The notes below the pieces were generated by a model. That model worked only from the letters and a program-made list of their open reading frames with translations, had not been told where the DNA came from and ran no database searches. A stretch of 64,000 nt of DNA from Linyphia triangularis (lineage: Eukaryota > Arthropoda > Arachnida > Araneae > Linyphiidae). Position numbers and translations under genes: made by a program. The DNA lies in contig OZ021723.1 of assembly GCA_963978545.1 (NCBI GenBank), forward strand, positions 43,725,069 to 43,789,068. The letters are read 5' to 3'. Below are positions 1 through 17,151 of this stretch, piece after piece (the first letter of the stretch is position 1; the number at the start of each line of letters is the position of its first letter).

Positions 1-5448
<5,448 letters not shown>

Positions 5449-5461
5449 TGAAGAAGTTAGG
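5449..5461. repeat. SINE target-site duplication, copy 1
   Basis: The 13-bp sequence TGAAGAAGTTAGG is repeated exactly at 5644-5656, and the two copies bracket the minus-strand SINE. Perfect identity suggests a fairly recent insertion. Confidence 0.9.
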
Positions 5462-5643
5462 TTGGTTGGTTGTATTCAGATTATCTGGCGCCGTCAGCAA
5501 CACGAGGGCTATAATGCGCCGAAACATTTCGTCATTTAACAAACCAACATACATTTACAAACACCCATGCCTACACGGGACTCGAACCCGCAACCTCGCG
5601 GTCTAGAAGCCATCACGCTAACCACTATACCGTTTGGTCGGCA
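5462..5643 (-). mobile_element. tRNA-derived SINE, about 180 bp
   Basis: Read on the minus strand, it begins with a tRNA-like head: an A-box-like segment (GGTATAGTGGTTAGCGTG) and a perfect B-box-type GGTTCGAGTCC. A non-tRNA body follows, then a tail of repeated CCAA units (seen here as GGTTGGTTGG at the low-coordinate end). It is bounded by a perfect 13-bp direct repeat, TGAAGAAGTTAGG, at 5449-5461 and 5644-5656, the target duplication expected of LINE-driven retroposition. The copy at 36662-36829 matches it along its length. The position of the anticodon reads CTA here, and the body and target duplication argue against a working tRNA gene. Confidence 0.93.
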
Positions 5644-6528
5644 TGAAGAAGTTAGGATAAAGCTTTATAAGGTAAAACTGTCCCAAATCAGGTCAATCTA
5701 AGATTTGAATTCTGGAGCCTCTGAAGTCAATCCACTCCAATATCGGAAAATGAAGTGAATATTAGACTACCCGAAAAAATCCCCACTGTAATTTTTAATC
5801 GTTTCAGTTTATATAAAATCCAACGCTCACATGATTCAAATTGGCCTTATTATGTCTAACCTGTTCCCAATAAGGCTAAATCAAATGTAGGATATCGTCA
5901 TAAGTAAAAATTGTCAATTAAGTAAAATATATTTTTCAATCAAAAAGCTTTTAAATTGTAAAAATTAAAAAGAACTGATTATTTTAATTTTTCATACTTT
6001 TTTTACAAATATGGCGCATCTATCTTATAGAGATAGTTTAGTTTGAGCCCATGAAAATTACTTCGCAGTGGCTGGGTTCTTAAATAAATTAGAGCGTCTG
6101 TTTTGTGTTCTTGAAACACATAGATAAAGTTGTAAATAAAAGAAATTTCTATATTTATATATTAATAATTCGTCTTTACCCAGATATTTAATTTAATTTT
6201 AAACGTCAATTTTTATTTTTTAAGATAGTGTAATAAATTGGGTGGTTTCATATACGTTTGAAGGGGCAAATATTGTGTGTTATAAAAACTTACGAAGCGT
6301 ATTGAAGCATTTTTTTGTGTGGATGATTTAAACTTTTGAAATATACTTTACTTCTTAACCCATAAATACAATCGATTCGAATTTTATGTTTTTAGTGTGT
6401 AATAAAATATCTACAACTTAACAAATGTTCTAAAACATCTCAGGAAAATTGTACAGTTTACCTAGTCTCCTCTAACATATCGGTACAGAAAATAGATCAT
6501 TCAGTATTTAGCAAAGTTCCAGAGAACT

Positions 6529-6531
<3 letters not shown>

Positions 6532-6566
<35 letters not shown>
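6532..6566. repeat. (TA)n microsatellite, about 17 units
   Basis: A perfect TA dinucleotide run of about 35 bp in otherwise AT-rich DNA. Confidence 0.95.
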
Positions 6567-6567
<1 letters not shown>

Positions 6568-7633
6568 TTAAACTAGACTTAGATCTGTTGTAGAATAAAA
6601 TGTCATGAGAAATGTTTGTAGAATAATTAAAAACTTTGCATTTGAAATAGAATGTAAAGTAAAAAGGAACGTATAGAAAAATTTATAGTCAAGGATTACC
6701 AAAAATGGTGCATAATTGTGTAAACAAACGAATTTAAACCCATCAACAGATACAGTTGGTTCAAATTCGTTTGTAAGAATAAACCACTCTTTAAGCTATA
6801 TGACTCTATCCCGCCAATCCATATAACAAGTTAACCATACTACCTTTTACCATCCATCTTTAAGAAACTTAATATTCTTCTGTCGTTCATCGACTTATCA
6901 AAGGATGAAGATATGTAAAACTACAAAATGGATTAGGCTAGTCAAACAAAAATACAATTTAATTTCTTTGAAGTCGTTGGTTTGCTTTTGCATGTGTGTT
7001 ATAAGGAACCAGAGAAATCTTTTTGCTGTTCTCGAATTAGGATGCATCCGTGGTCTTCGGTGAAGATGCATGCATGGTAACATCGATAAAAGATTTGTCA
7101 CAAAATCAGATAGTGCATGTTCAAATAACTCACGTACGTATTTAGAATATTTAAATTGCTTCGAATGATTTTAATGTTTGAGTTGATGAGCATTGAGTTT
7201 ATTTATTGTATGCTTGACTTGTATCTGAGTGTTATAAATGTGTTATATTAGTAAGCATAACCGGTACTTTTATCTCGAAGTTAAATTTAGTGTTAATATT
7301 GTATGATATTAACATTAAATTACGATAAATTGTGATTCAATGATACATCAGGGAATTAAGAAGTCTGGTTTTATACACATTAGCTTTCCGTGTGCTATCA
7401 ACTTATTATGGCACAAAGAAATTCGCTCAAAGATACCTTTCATATTTTATGTTGAGTAATGAATCAATATTTTTTTATGTGCGATTTAATGCTTTTATAC
7501 TCTAAGAGTTTTTGGATGAAACGCACAAAAAGAAGCTGAAATTATTTGGCTTTAACAAACTTGAAAATATTTTGGATTATTACAGGTGATAAAAAAATAT
7601 TTTCTTAGAAACTTGATAACATTTTAAATAATT

Positions 7634-7845
7634 AGATTGTAACGCACGATTATCAAGCTATCATACAATTATATCACGCAATTTAGATTACAACACACTA
7701 TATTTCATATTATAATACATGATATTATAGAATATAATACACGATATTTTAAATTATAACACACGGTATTTTAGATTATAACACACTAAAATTTAAATTA
7801 CAATACACGATATCAAATAGACGATATTTTTATTAAAACACACAA
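7634..7845. repeat. Degenerate minisatellite, units of about 22-26 bp
   Basis: Successive units follow the pattern ATTATAACACACGATATTTT with substitutions and small length changes (GATTACAACACACTATATTT, ATTATAATACATGATATTAT, ATAATACACGATATTTTAA, ATTATAACACACGGTATTTT and others). At least six units are visible. The divergence suggests an old array. No function is apparent. Confidence 0.8.
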
Positions 7846-8907
7846 TGAAATAGAAGAGGCTATTGAAAAAACCATTATCATAAAAAAAATTCAGCGAAAA
7901 TTTTAAATAAAAACCTCTGATCTATTGATTTCAAGAGCAGAAAGAATGAGACAAAGAATTCTTGAATCCCTTAAGAATACCTAGACACCCCTCGTAATAG
8001 TTAAGAATAGCAGTGGCCAAGACTGGGTATTTCAAATGTCAAGTTGAACAGCAGGGGTAACTTTTTATAGTGGAGGTGAGACACTCCTGAAAAAAATAGA
8101 GTGTGAAGCGAGAAGAGTAAAAATATAATGTTTGACGTCGGGTTCAATTGAGTGAAAATCTGAAAAAAGAGTGAATGGGAGGCGCAGTTAAGGCATTTCT
8201 CTCCGAGAAGTCTATTATGAATTTTTTGATAGAATAGCATACTCTTACCTTGTATTTGTGAAAAAGGATCAGTAGGATAGCTAAAAAATGCGTATTTTAC
8301 AATAAAACACGAGTTGAACTTCTGGTGCAGTATACTTCAAGGCATGGTTCGAAAAAGTACAAAATTGGAAGTGTTTCCATGAATATTTTGAATAAAAATT
8401 GTTAGGTGAGCCATGTTTTAAGTTGTTATGAAATTTTAAGGTTTGTCTCTACAAGAAAATGTGGCATTACTGTGTCAAATTAGAATATGTCATATTGTAT
8501 ATTGATAGAATTTTAATTTTTTTTTATGATACTTAGTTTTTTTAACTGTCTCCAGTTGGAATTCAATTTTTAGTATTGTTCAAAATATTGCTTAAATTTA
8601 AATTGCTTGCATATCAGTCATTTCTAATTTGAAACACAAACTTTCAGTCTCATTAGAAAATGCCCCTAAACTGGATTACAATTGGAAATAATCACAAGCT
8701 TATGTATGTAATTTTACATATTTATGACATATTGCTTATAGATAAAATATGACATATCGCGTATTGATAGAATATGAATATTGTATATTGATGTTTGCTT
8801 TTGCTGCAATTGTGTAAAAACATAAATTAAGAATTCTCATTTAAATTTCAGAAATGAACGTTAAAAAATAAATGCTTTTAAGTTAATACATGAAGTGTAG
8901 AAAGACT

Positions 8908-9075
8908 GTGGTAACCTTTGATAATGCAACTAACTCTGTCTCAAAATTAAAATATTTTTAATTAATAAAAGCATATTGTTCTTTAATAACATTTGTAATA
9001 ACCTTTTATGATGCAATTAGCTCTGCCTCAAAATTTAAAAATTTTAAATTAATAAAATCTTATTGTCCTTGCCTC
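8908..9075. repeat. Tandem duplication, offset 87 bp
   Basis: The segment beginning GTAACCTTTGATAATGCAAC is followed 87 bp later by a diverged copy beginning AATAACCTTTTATGATGCAA. Both copies continue through matching CTCTGYCTCAAAATT and ATTAATAAAA stretches to ATTGTYCTT. This is a simple local duplication with several substitutions. Confidence 0.85.
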
Positions 9076-10430
9076 ACAAAAGAGAAAGATATGAGTAATC
9101 TCTTCACCCATTGAAATAAAACACAACCTAAAACAAACGATAAATTAAAAAGAAAACTGTGTTAATAGGTAAAAAAAAAAATAGATAGATAGAAAGCATC
9201 CCTCAAATGTGCGTAAAATCGACATGGAAGAGAAGATATTTCGCGATTTGGAACAGACTATTACGGTGATTAAGGTGGCAACAGGAAATCTTAAGCAGTG
9301 AGCGTATTTCCTTGACAACGGCGACTCTTTCCACCGCATGCTTTCTTCCCATCTCTAGCACAGAATGATGCGGGATTTATTTGAAATGGAAGGAATTAAC
9401 GTAAATTGAAAGGACACTAAACATAAAAATATCAACGCCATAAAATGGTCTATTAAAGTACATTCTTATTTTGTTAAGGTAATAGTCGACGATAGATTAA
9501 AAAATAGAAACAAAATATCTATTATTATTATTATTTTTTTAATGTTCTTAAACTTTTGAAAAGCTTTTTTTTTAATGTTTTTTTTAGAGAACTGATGTTA
9601 AACGCATGAATGCATTTGCGTGTAGTTTAAAAAGTAAGAAAGGACATTTACAAAAGTGGCATGTCAAATTCAATAAAATTATTTTCGAAGACGTCTTTAA
9701 AGTAGCTCATTATTTTAAAATTAAAGTATTTTGTTAAATTTTATTTTTTTAGGTTTAGTACTTGCTATTAACAGATACTACGATTGAATGAAAGAAAAAA
9801 GTGACAGACTCAAATTCTTAGAGAAACAATTAAATTAAAATTTATTCTGATATCATGTTATAAGTTTCGATTGGAGTTCAATAGAAACAATGGGGAAAAT
9901 TACAATAATATTGCACTTACGTTTATCTAATAAATACATGGCAACAAGGCGTTTTATTTTTCCGAAATGTTTTAACTAATAAATAATTATTTATTAGTTA
10001 ATACATGATGCCAAAACTGTTAGCAAGAAATTGGTATTTTTTTCCTCTCCTTCTACTTACAAATATTACTAATCTAAAAACAGAAAGAAAGTGGTAGGAA
10101 ATTAACATCAAAACTGTTTTCTTTAACTTTTCTTTATTTATTTAGAATACGTTTAATAACATACATTCATATTTATCTAGGAACTTTATATGTATAAAGC
10201 TTGGGAATCATTTTAGTCATCTTTCGTCAGTATAACTTTTCCATGTTTCTTATGCTGATCAAGTTCTTCCAATGTGTTTTATTGTTTATTTGTGAAACAT
10301 TTTTCAGAACATTACCTTCCCCGTTGCACCATTTACGTTTTCTATGATTCTTATAGATAGATGAATAGCAATTTCAATTTATTAATGCCAAGTATTTTGT
10401 AATTCGTAAACAGTATATATTCGAAACGTC

Positions 10431-10438
10431 CCCAGTAG
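10431..10438. repeat. hAT 8-bp target-site duplication
   Basis: CCCAGTAG lies directly left of the element and is repeated exactly at 11685-11692, directly right of it. The duplicated target was part of the terminal repeat of element B. Confidence 0.9.
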
Positions 10439-11684
10439 CAGGGGCGTACAGGGACATATAATCGGCCAGGGGTATTTGAGATTTATGGCGGCCCAAGTTT
10501 GTAATAGAACCATTAATCAATTTTAATAATTATTTTTAGTATTCAAATAACTCCAAGGATTAATTAAATAATTAATTTTTATAATTAAATAGTTTTCATA
10601 ATTAATGTATTTTACCATTTCAACATTTATTTTTAATAATGTATTTTATTATTTAAGCTTTGATTTTTAATAATTAGATTTTAATAATTTTAAATAATAA
10701 ATTTTTATTTCTGTGAGGACATCCGAAATGATATTTCTATAATTAAATAGTTTTATTTTTTAATTGAAAAATTAAACTGTTCTAATAATTAGTTTAATTA
10801 ATTTAAATTTTCAGTCTCTACTATGTATTGAGTACACTTGGTTTCCATAACCATTGATATTTTTTTGCAAAAACTAAAAAAAGAAATGTAAATAGCAAAT
10901 TATCCAGGTATAACTATAAAAACTATACATAAACTATAAATATAGTATGTTTATTTAAAACTGATATCCGAAATGATAACATATATTTAGTCAGAAATTT
11001 TAAAATAAGTATGATTACACATAAAAAATTGTCAATCAAAAATTGTCCAATCATACGTTGTAAAAAAAAAGAGAATAATTTTCGTTTTTGAACACTACCA
11101 TATCCCAGGTAGCACAGCAGTATTGGTCAATATCGGAAACAGGGGTTTTGGAAGATTGGCTTAATCATGACCGAAACTCGAACATCATTCCAAAATACAC
11201 GATTTTTTTTTACTTAAACATATCAAAAACATCATAAAACATATCTTTTAACACTCCGTGTTTTCTTATAAAATATATTTCAATTTTAAAACTGTGCATC
11301 AACATTTCAGAACTATCGGTATGTTTTATCTAGCACTGGGCGAGATTGGCCAAGACCAGTAACAACGGTCAGTTAACAATGGTCCACATCGAGATTGACC
11401 AATATCAAGCGATATTGACCAGCGTATTGACCAGTGTATTTATTTAGAATCCCTTATCACACCTATCAAACGAAAGACAGTGAGAGACGGAGGCTGACGA
11501 AAGTGATTGGGATTTCAATGCATTGGGCTTTTAAAGTAAACTTTAAGGAAAGCAACTACTTATATTGAGGAAAAAAATGAAAAATTAAATAAACAATAAA
11601 TTCCATACCGGACCAGCCCATTATTTACAAACACTGACCGGTCCGGTGATTGCACCGGAGAAACCTATGGCCAGTACGCCCCTG
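10439..11684. mobile_element. Non-autonomous hAT-like DNA transposon, 1246 bp
   Basis: The left terminus CAGGGGCGTACAGG and the reverse complement of the right terminus CAGGGGCGTACTGG match at 13 of 14 positions. The element is flanked by a perfect 8-bp duplication, CCCAGTAG, at 10431-10438 and 11685-11692. An 8-bp duplication with CAGGG-type ends is characteristic of the hAT superfamily. No transposase frame is present; the interior is AT-rich plus a foreign 394-bp segment (11035-11428). It would need a transposase supplied in trans. Confidence 0.9.
11035..11428 (+). repeat. Left arm of a 394-bp inverted repeat, inside the hAT element
   Basis: This arm is the reverse complement of 11697-12090. 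I count four substitutions and no indels over 394 bp: two beside the poly(A) stretch, one in GTAGCAC versus GTAGAAC, and one in AGCACTGGG versus AGCATTGGG. Every paired position sums to 23125, so the arms are fully colinear. The arm covers about 70 bp beyond element B's outer end plus most of B, and it lacks B's inner terminus. Confidence 0.95.
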
Positions 11685-11696
11685 CCCAGTAGCACA

Positions 11697-12090
11697 AATA
11701 CGCTGGTCAATATCGCTTGATATTGGTCAATCTCGATGTGGACCATTGTTAACTGACCGTTGTTACTGGTCTTGGCCAATCTCGCCCAATGCTAGATAAA
11801 ACATACCGATAGTTCTGAAATGTTGATGCACAGTTTTAAAATTGAAATATATTTTATAAGAAAACACGGAGTGTTAAAAGATATGTTTTATGATGTTTTT
11901 GATATGTTTAAGTAAAAAAAAATCGTGTATTTTGGAATGATGTTCGAGTTTCGGTCATGATTAAGCCAATCTTCCAAAACCCCTGTTTCCGATATTGACC
12001 AATACTGCTGTTCTACCTGGGATATGGTAGTGTTCAAAAACGAAAATTATTATTTTTTTTTTTACAACGTATGATTGGACAATTTTTGAT
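11697..12090 (-). repeat. Right arm of a 394-bp inverted repeat, outside the hAT element
   Basis: This is the partner of 11035-11428, separated from it by a 268-bp spacer. It starts four bases after the hAT target duplication ends and runs through element B into 69 bp of flank. It ends just before a 17-bp C homopolymer (12096-12112). The two arms could fold into a near-perfect 394-bp hairpin. Confidence 0.95.
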
Positions 12091-12256
12091 GTGCACCCCC
12101 CCCCCCCCCCCCGCAAAAAAAAATATTATTTTGAAAGTTATTGTTTGTATAAATTATTGAAGTATTGAAAACGTGTAAGGTAATTTACGAATTTTTTATA
12201 AAGAACATCCTGCATTTACTTCTAGCCATTATTTAGCGTTACTTCTTTGTGATAAG

Positions 12257-12292
<36 letters not shown>

Positions 12293-15200
12293 ATTGCAAT
12301 CATCAAAAATCAGTAATTAGGAAAAAAGACTGAAGTATGTGTTAGGCTCCAAAGTAAATAAAATGTAAACTAGTGTGATTCCAAATCGGTTTCGATAAAA
12401 TAAAAGCGTTAATTCATCGGTGTTACATCAGCAGCGATTTATATCTCGGCATGAACCATCCCGTCTGTTCTTGAATCTACAAGTTATAATGAAGCGACAA
12501 TCAACTCCTTTCCCATCGAAAGAAGAACGCAGCAATCTGAGCACAACAGGAGAAGATTTCCAAGAAATCGAAGAACGCACCGACAACTCCCACAGTCGTC
12601 GAAAACGAAAGTGAAAGAAGAAAGAAAAACTGACTCACATCTTCAATTATAGAATCTCTGTTTCTCATCGAACAAACCCCCTTCTCCTGTCTACAAGAAG
12701 AAGATAAGAGATGTAATAATGGAATGGAAAATGGAAGAAAAAAAGAATCCAAGGTCTGCGGCGGCCACCAGAAAGGGAGAGGGAGAGATCGAGTGTGTCC
12801 AGACAGGGAACCCCAATCGGATCAAGAGAATGGAGGCGATTGTGAAACGGCAATTGCTTTTTTGGAGGTGGGTTAAACGGGTTCAAACGTGTCATGATTG
12901 CTCACCAGTAGAAAAAGAAATTGAATAACGTAGTAGTGGCAATGGTTCTCTCTTAAAACACTGCTGAAACAATGGAGTCTCGTGGTTTGGCTGCAACGGA
13001 GCAGCAGACGTTTGCACCTTGAGAAGTAATTAGGAATTTTATCTTCTTCGCTACACACACCAATTTGGTTTTTGTTTGTGGAACATCGCCACTAAAGTCC
13101 GTTTAGCTTGAATGCTTTCTCGCAAGTTTTTAAAAGAATGAAATACTGAATCTGGAAAGTTAGTCGTAAGATGTAGTGCGTATGCAGTATCAATGTTGAA
13201 TTAAACGGCAAGAGAATTTGCATGTGTTAGAAGATATTTATTCGTAAAATTATGGTTGATTATAAACTCATAAATAATTTAGCGCGATGGTAAAAAGGAA
13301 CTTAAGTATTTTTTTCATAAGATATTTTCTAATATTTTACATAATTGGGAAATTGAAGTTTTTGCATTTCTGGAATGGCGCATGTAAACCTGTAACCTAC
13401 AGCCATATGAACAAATATGAACCAGTCATATTAACAGTTTCATTTATTACACATTATAGAGACATCAAGTACTAACTGTTGATTAGGGGTGCTCGGCACC
13501 GCTGCTAAGTCACGTCCAACGAAATGCATCCAAACCCTTTACAATCTCAAACTAGGTCAGTAAGTATACAGAAAAATATAGTTATTGAATTAATAAACTC
13601 TATTTTCTGCTTTTTCAATTAATTTCGTATAGAAATTCTTGTATCAAAGGTAAAAAGTGCATTTGTTCTGATACAAGTCCATTTGATTTGTGGTAGTGCT
13701 TGTGTATTATTCAAAAAACCTTATGATTCGAAGGCACAAATATTTACTCAAAAATAGAATCACACGCTACTAATACTATCACACGCAACTGGATATTAAT
13801 TTTTCAGCTGCTAATCTAACATTTAGTCAATATTGCAAAATCTTTAGTATCTTTTCGCACCTAACAATTTCAATGTCACTACGCAGCACCTTATTGGCAA
13901 TTCTAGTCCTGTCAAATCCTACTGCCGCCACTAAAAGGGATATCTTCTCACGAGACACTAAAAGTAGATTACATCCTCCAAATTAACACATCCTGCCCCA
14001 ATTAGCCGTTTTCGTATGGAAACTTCATTACCCACTTCCTATATTTCTTCGAAATAAAAACTTCATTAGAAGACATCCGGCCACCTAAAGGTGTCCACCC
14101 ATTGGAAAGATAGTAGGACTCATATTTAGCAGAAGCTCTCCGCTTAGGGGTGGGTGTTCCAATCGACCTCGATATGTTCCATCGGTTCTCCTTCACCGAA
14201 TCTCCACAGGATGCCATGTCACCCTCATCTCTCGCGACCATCCTTGGACAAATCAAGCTTGGTCACCCAAGGATCCCCGAGTCTGGATAGCGGCTGTGTG
14301 GGAAAAAACGGCCTGCACCCTCCGCTTGGTTAGCTATCGTCTTAAGGAAGGTATCTATCCAGAAAGAGAGATATACCACTTGTAAATGCATCGATGCTGA
14401 AGATTTTACCATGAGTGTCGCGACTTGTGACCCTGAAAGGACTCGAAGGTTACCGGCGGCATTGCTCTACATATTTCCGCCCCGCAATAGGCGCAGTTCC
14501 TTCCCTTCTTTGGAGATCTTGGTAAGAATTGTATTATCACGACGGCGATAACTTGCCTGGGAAAATTTGGGAAGGGACTAATACCGGGAAATACGTTCAC
14601 TCTGCCATAAAATTGTTTTTATTCATTATTTTATAGTGAGTAATTTCTTTATCGCGGCTTTAGTTTGGAGTTTCGGTTGGACGGTCAAGGAGAATCTTCT
14701 TTTCTTTTGGATTTCGTTTCCAGAAAAAAAAGAAAGAAAAAGATGGTATTTTGCAAATAAAATTGAATATAGACATTATTTTAGCATACAGGAATACGAA
14801 AATACAGTATTTTTAATTGGTTTTCTTTGATTTCTCCTTCTTGATTTTCGTGTTAATTTTAAATCATGTCGTATTAAACGTATAGCATTTAATCTAGATG
14901 CACGGCAGTGCACCCGTTAAGTTTACTGCCAGAGATCTTTTACATTGAGCTATTATATTTAATTTGAACATTCATATAATTATGACCTTAACATACAATA
15001 GTTAAAAGATAATAATTTTTTTTTACTGAATCTGCTTATCATTGCAATAGAAAATAACATAGGACATTTTGCGACATTGAGTGTAATATAATGAGTACGA
15101 TTATCATGCATTTGGGAGTCAACATATGTAGCATTCAACTGAGGGGGGGGGGGGGGCTTCCCTCTCAACTTCAGTGTGAGCAATTAATGTCAATTAATAC

Positions 15201-16945
15201 CATAAAAATTTAACCATAAAAATTTCGCCCATCCCCACTATTTTTGAGAAAATCATCCAATTGTCAAATCTGGTATAATGATCAGTAGTCAATAGTCATA
15301 AACATGCAATAGCATGTTTACGATTATTACTCATGTAAACAGAGTTTTTGTTTCATATATAATTATTAGAAAGACGCAAATTATCAACTGTTAAGCATAA
15401 AATGTAAATTATTAAATATTAAATTTAAATATAAATGTGTAGCGTAATTATCTAACGTAGTTTCAAACGAAACAACACGTATCCTAGTTCAGAATTTGAA
15501 AGATTAAATTTAAACATTGAAAATTAAAAATTCACCTTTTCTTCATCCTCTTCTCAGAAATGATAGTAATCGTTTAAAGCGAATTTAAACATGCCATTTC
15601 ATCTATCATATTTTTGCTATACCATGTAAGTCATAAAACCCTATTTTCTTTCTAGTTTGTCTCCTTCATGAATAATGACACATCTCGATAATTGGACTTC
15701 CGAATACAAACTGACGGTTTCCTGTAGAAAACACGGCCCCCTTAATAAATATAAAGATAAAAATCACATGAAAACTATATCTTAATTCCCCATTACCGCA
15801 AAGTATACGTAATCTCATCCAAGACGAGTTAATTAAAAATCTGTAATATTTCGTGTCCCAGCCGGAAGTCGACCATTATTACCATTCCAATTTTTCGCCG
15901 AAGGAAAAGAACACTCTCGATTGTCGTCTGATTTCCGGTGGAACTTATTTGTAGCATCTTCTTCCACCCCTCCTCCAGAAATACATTTTCTGACACGTAT
16001 TAGTTTAATTACTATTCTGTCCTGCCAGAAAGTGAAACACGAAGTCAAGCGAAGTGGAACAGACAGTACATCATTGCTTTATCGGTCTTCCTTGACCAGC
16101 GATGCGACAGACTTGTGTCGACTCAAGGATTGCCTTTTTATTTGTACTTTTTCTTTCTTTTTTATCTCTATTTTCAAGGTGTGTTGATGCTTCAGAGAGA
16201 AGGAAGGGGACCGACTATGGAAATGGCTCGTTAAATTTTGTCATGAAAAGTAACTTCCCAGCTTTCCGGCGTTGCTTTTATGGTGGATGAGGTCGTTTTA
16301 GAGCGATCTGGCCGTTGCCGGAAAGTTAGAACAGGTGTTTTAAGTTATAAGTTTCTGTTTTATTTATTACTGTTGGTGAGGCAGTACAAATGCGAAATAA
16401 TGCATTTTGAGAGATCATAACAACTGTTGAAGGTGAAAACTAAAATCATGTGACAAAGATTGAGATTGATTTCAAGAGATTATGACAAATATTGCCACTG
16501 ATGTCAAGAAATTGTGACAAGAAGTTTTTACTATAGATGACATTTTATTTAACATATTTAGATGTTTAATATTGAAAATATGTATCCTACTATTTTACAT
16601 TATAAAATGTAATCAAAATATAAAATTATTGACATTCATTGGTCGATTTTGGCGCTAATATAAACACGACGTTGATTCACTTTCAAAATGAAACGATTCA
16701 CTTTCATGACTTTGATTCATTTAAAAAAATGTACGTTTCTTGACACTTTATTTATTTCACTGCACTGATACAAAATGAATGTGCTTTTCTACAAAAGATG
16801 CTACTTTCGATACAAAGAAAAGAAAATGAAGAGAAGATGACACATTTTTCGGATGTTAGATTCGTATTCCAAATATTATAATTACATGTTTCTAATTTGA
16901 TCATTATCGATTATCGAAGAACATGAATAGGTTTAAAAATATATA
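12091..16945. other. Non-coding block with several balanced-composition islands
   Basis: No gene assigned. The block holds poly(C) 12096-12112 and poly(A) 12257-12290. A purine-rich stretch of more balanced composition runs 12420-13030. Further islands lie at 13870-14600 and 15840-16310. A G homopolymer starts near 15144. A 9-bp inverted repeat CTTGTATCA/TGATACAAG lies at 13638-13646 and 13669-13677. Short imperfect direct repeats of GATTCACTTTCA occur near 16673-16735. Open frames of 60-90 codons occur on both strands without recognisable families. Confidence 0.5.
12257..12290 (+). repeat. poly(A) homopolymer, 34 bp
   Basis: One of the longest A runs in the window, located about 165 bp right of the inverted-repeat structure. 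No retroelement body is recognised upstream of it. Confidence 0.9.
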
Positions 16946-17151
16946 CAAGGTGTCTATAAATTAGTTGGTCAATGGAGTTCAAATAGATCTGTGTAACTCA
17001 TAATAACTAGGCATAATAAACATTTTTTTTTGCATACAGAATGGCATGGTGAACATAAATTAGTCGTGGAAAAAGAATGGTTAGTTATGCCTAGTTATTA
17101 AGAGTTCGATCTATTTGAACTCCATTGTCCAACTAATTTATAGACACCCTG
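16946..17151. mobile_element. Palindromic MITE, Tc1/mariner type, 206 bp
   Basis: Left arm 16946-17016 and right arm 17085-17151 are inverted repeats with few differences. The ends read CAAGGTGTCTATAAATTAG and, reverse complemented, CAGGGTGTCTATAAATTAG. The arms continue through matching AATGGAGTTCAAATAGATC and AATAACTAGGCATAA. The element is flanked by TA on each side (16944-16945 and 17152-17153), as expected for Tc1/mariner-type integration. About 68 bp of unique centre carries no coding sequence. Confidence 0.88.

Larger units (their letters stand above)
5657..10430. other. AT-rich non-coding block, no gene seen
   Basis: No coding region supported. The block contains a TA tract (6532-6566), a degenerate AT-rich minisatellite (7634-7845), related short motifs around 8484-8513 and 8727-8778 (ATGACATATTG-like), a tandem duplication (8908-9075) and a short ATT run near 9518-9536. 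The remainder is unremarkable AT-rich DNA. Confidence 0.55.
10431..12021. mobile_element. Terminal-inverted-repeat element B (337 bp), split by a hAT insertion
   Basis: Removing the 10439-11692 insertion joins CCCAGTAG (10431-10438) to 11693-12021 and gives a 337-bp element. Its left end is CCCAGTAGCACAAATACGCT followed by GGTCAATATCG. Its right end, reverse complemented, is CCCAGGTAGAACAGCAGTAT followed by TGGTCAATATCG, so the termini are imperfect inverted repeats of about 32 bp. There is no coding capacity, so it resembles a MITE. No target-site duplication is clear at its outer edges, so its superfamily is unassigned. A second, incomplete copy lies inverted inside the hAT element. Confidence 0.75.

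Noticed and set aside
5560..5640. tRNA gene on the minus strand
   Set aside because: The A- and B-box-like parts belong to a SINE with a body, a tail and a 13-bp target duplication. No closed acceptor stem is present.
7634..7845. CRISPR-like array
   Set aside because: The units are contiguous, diverged and without unique spacers, and the genome is eukaryotic in character.
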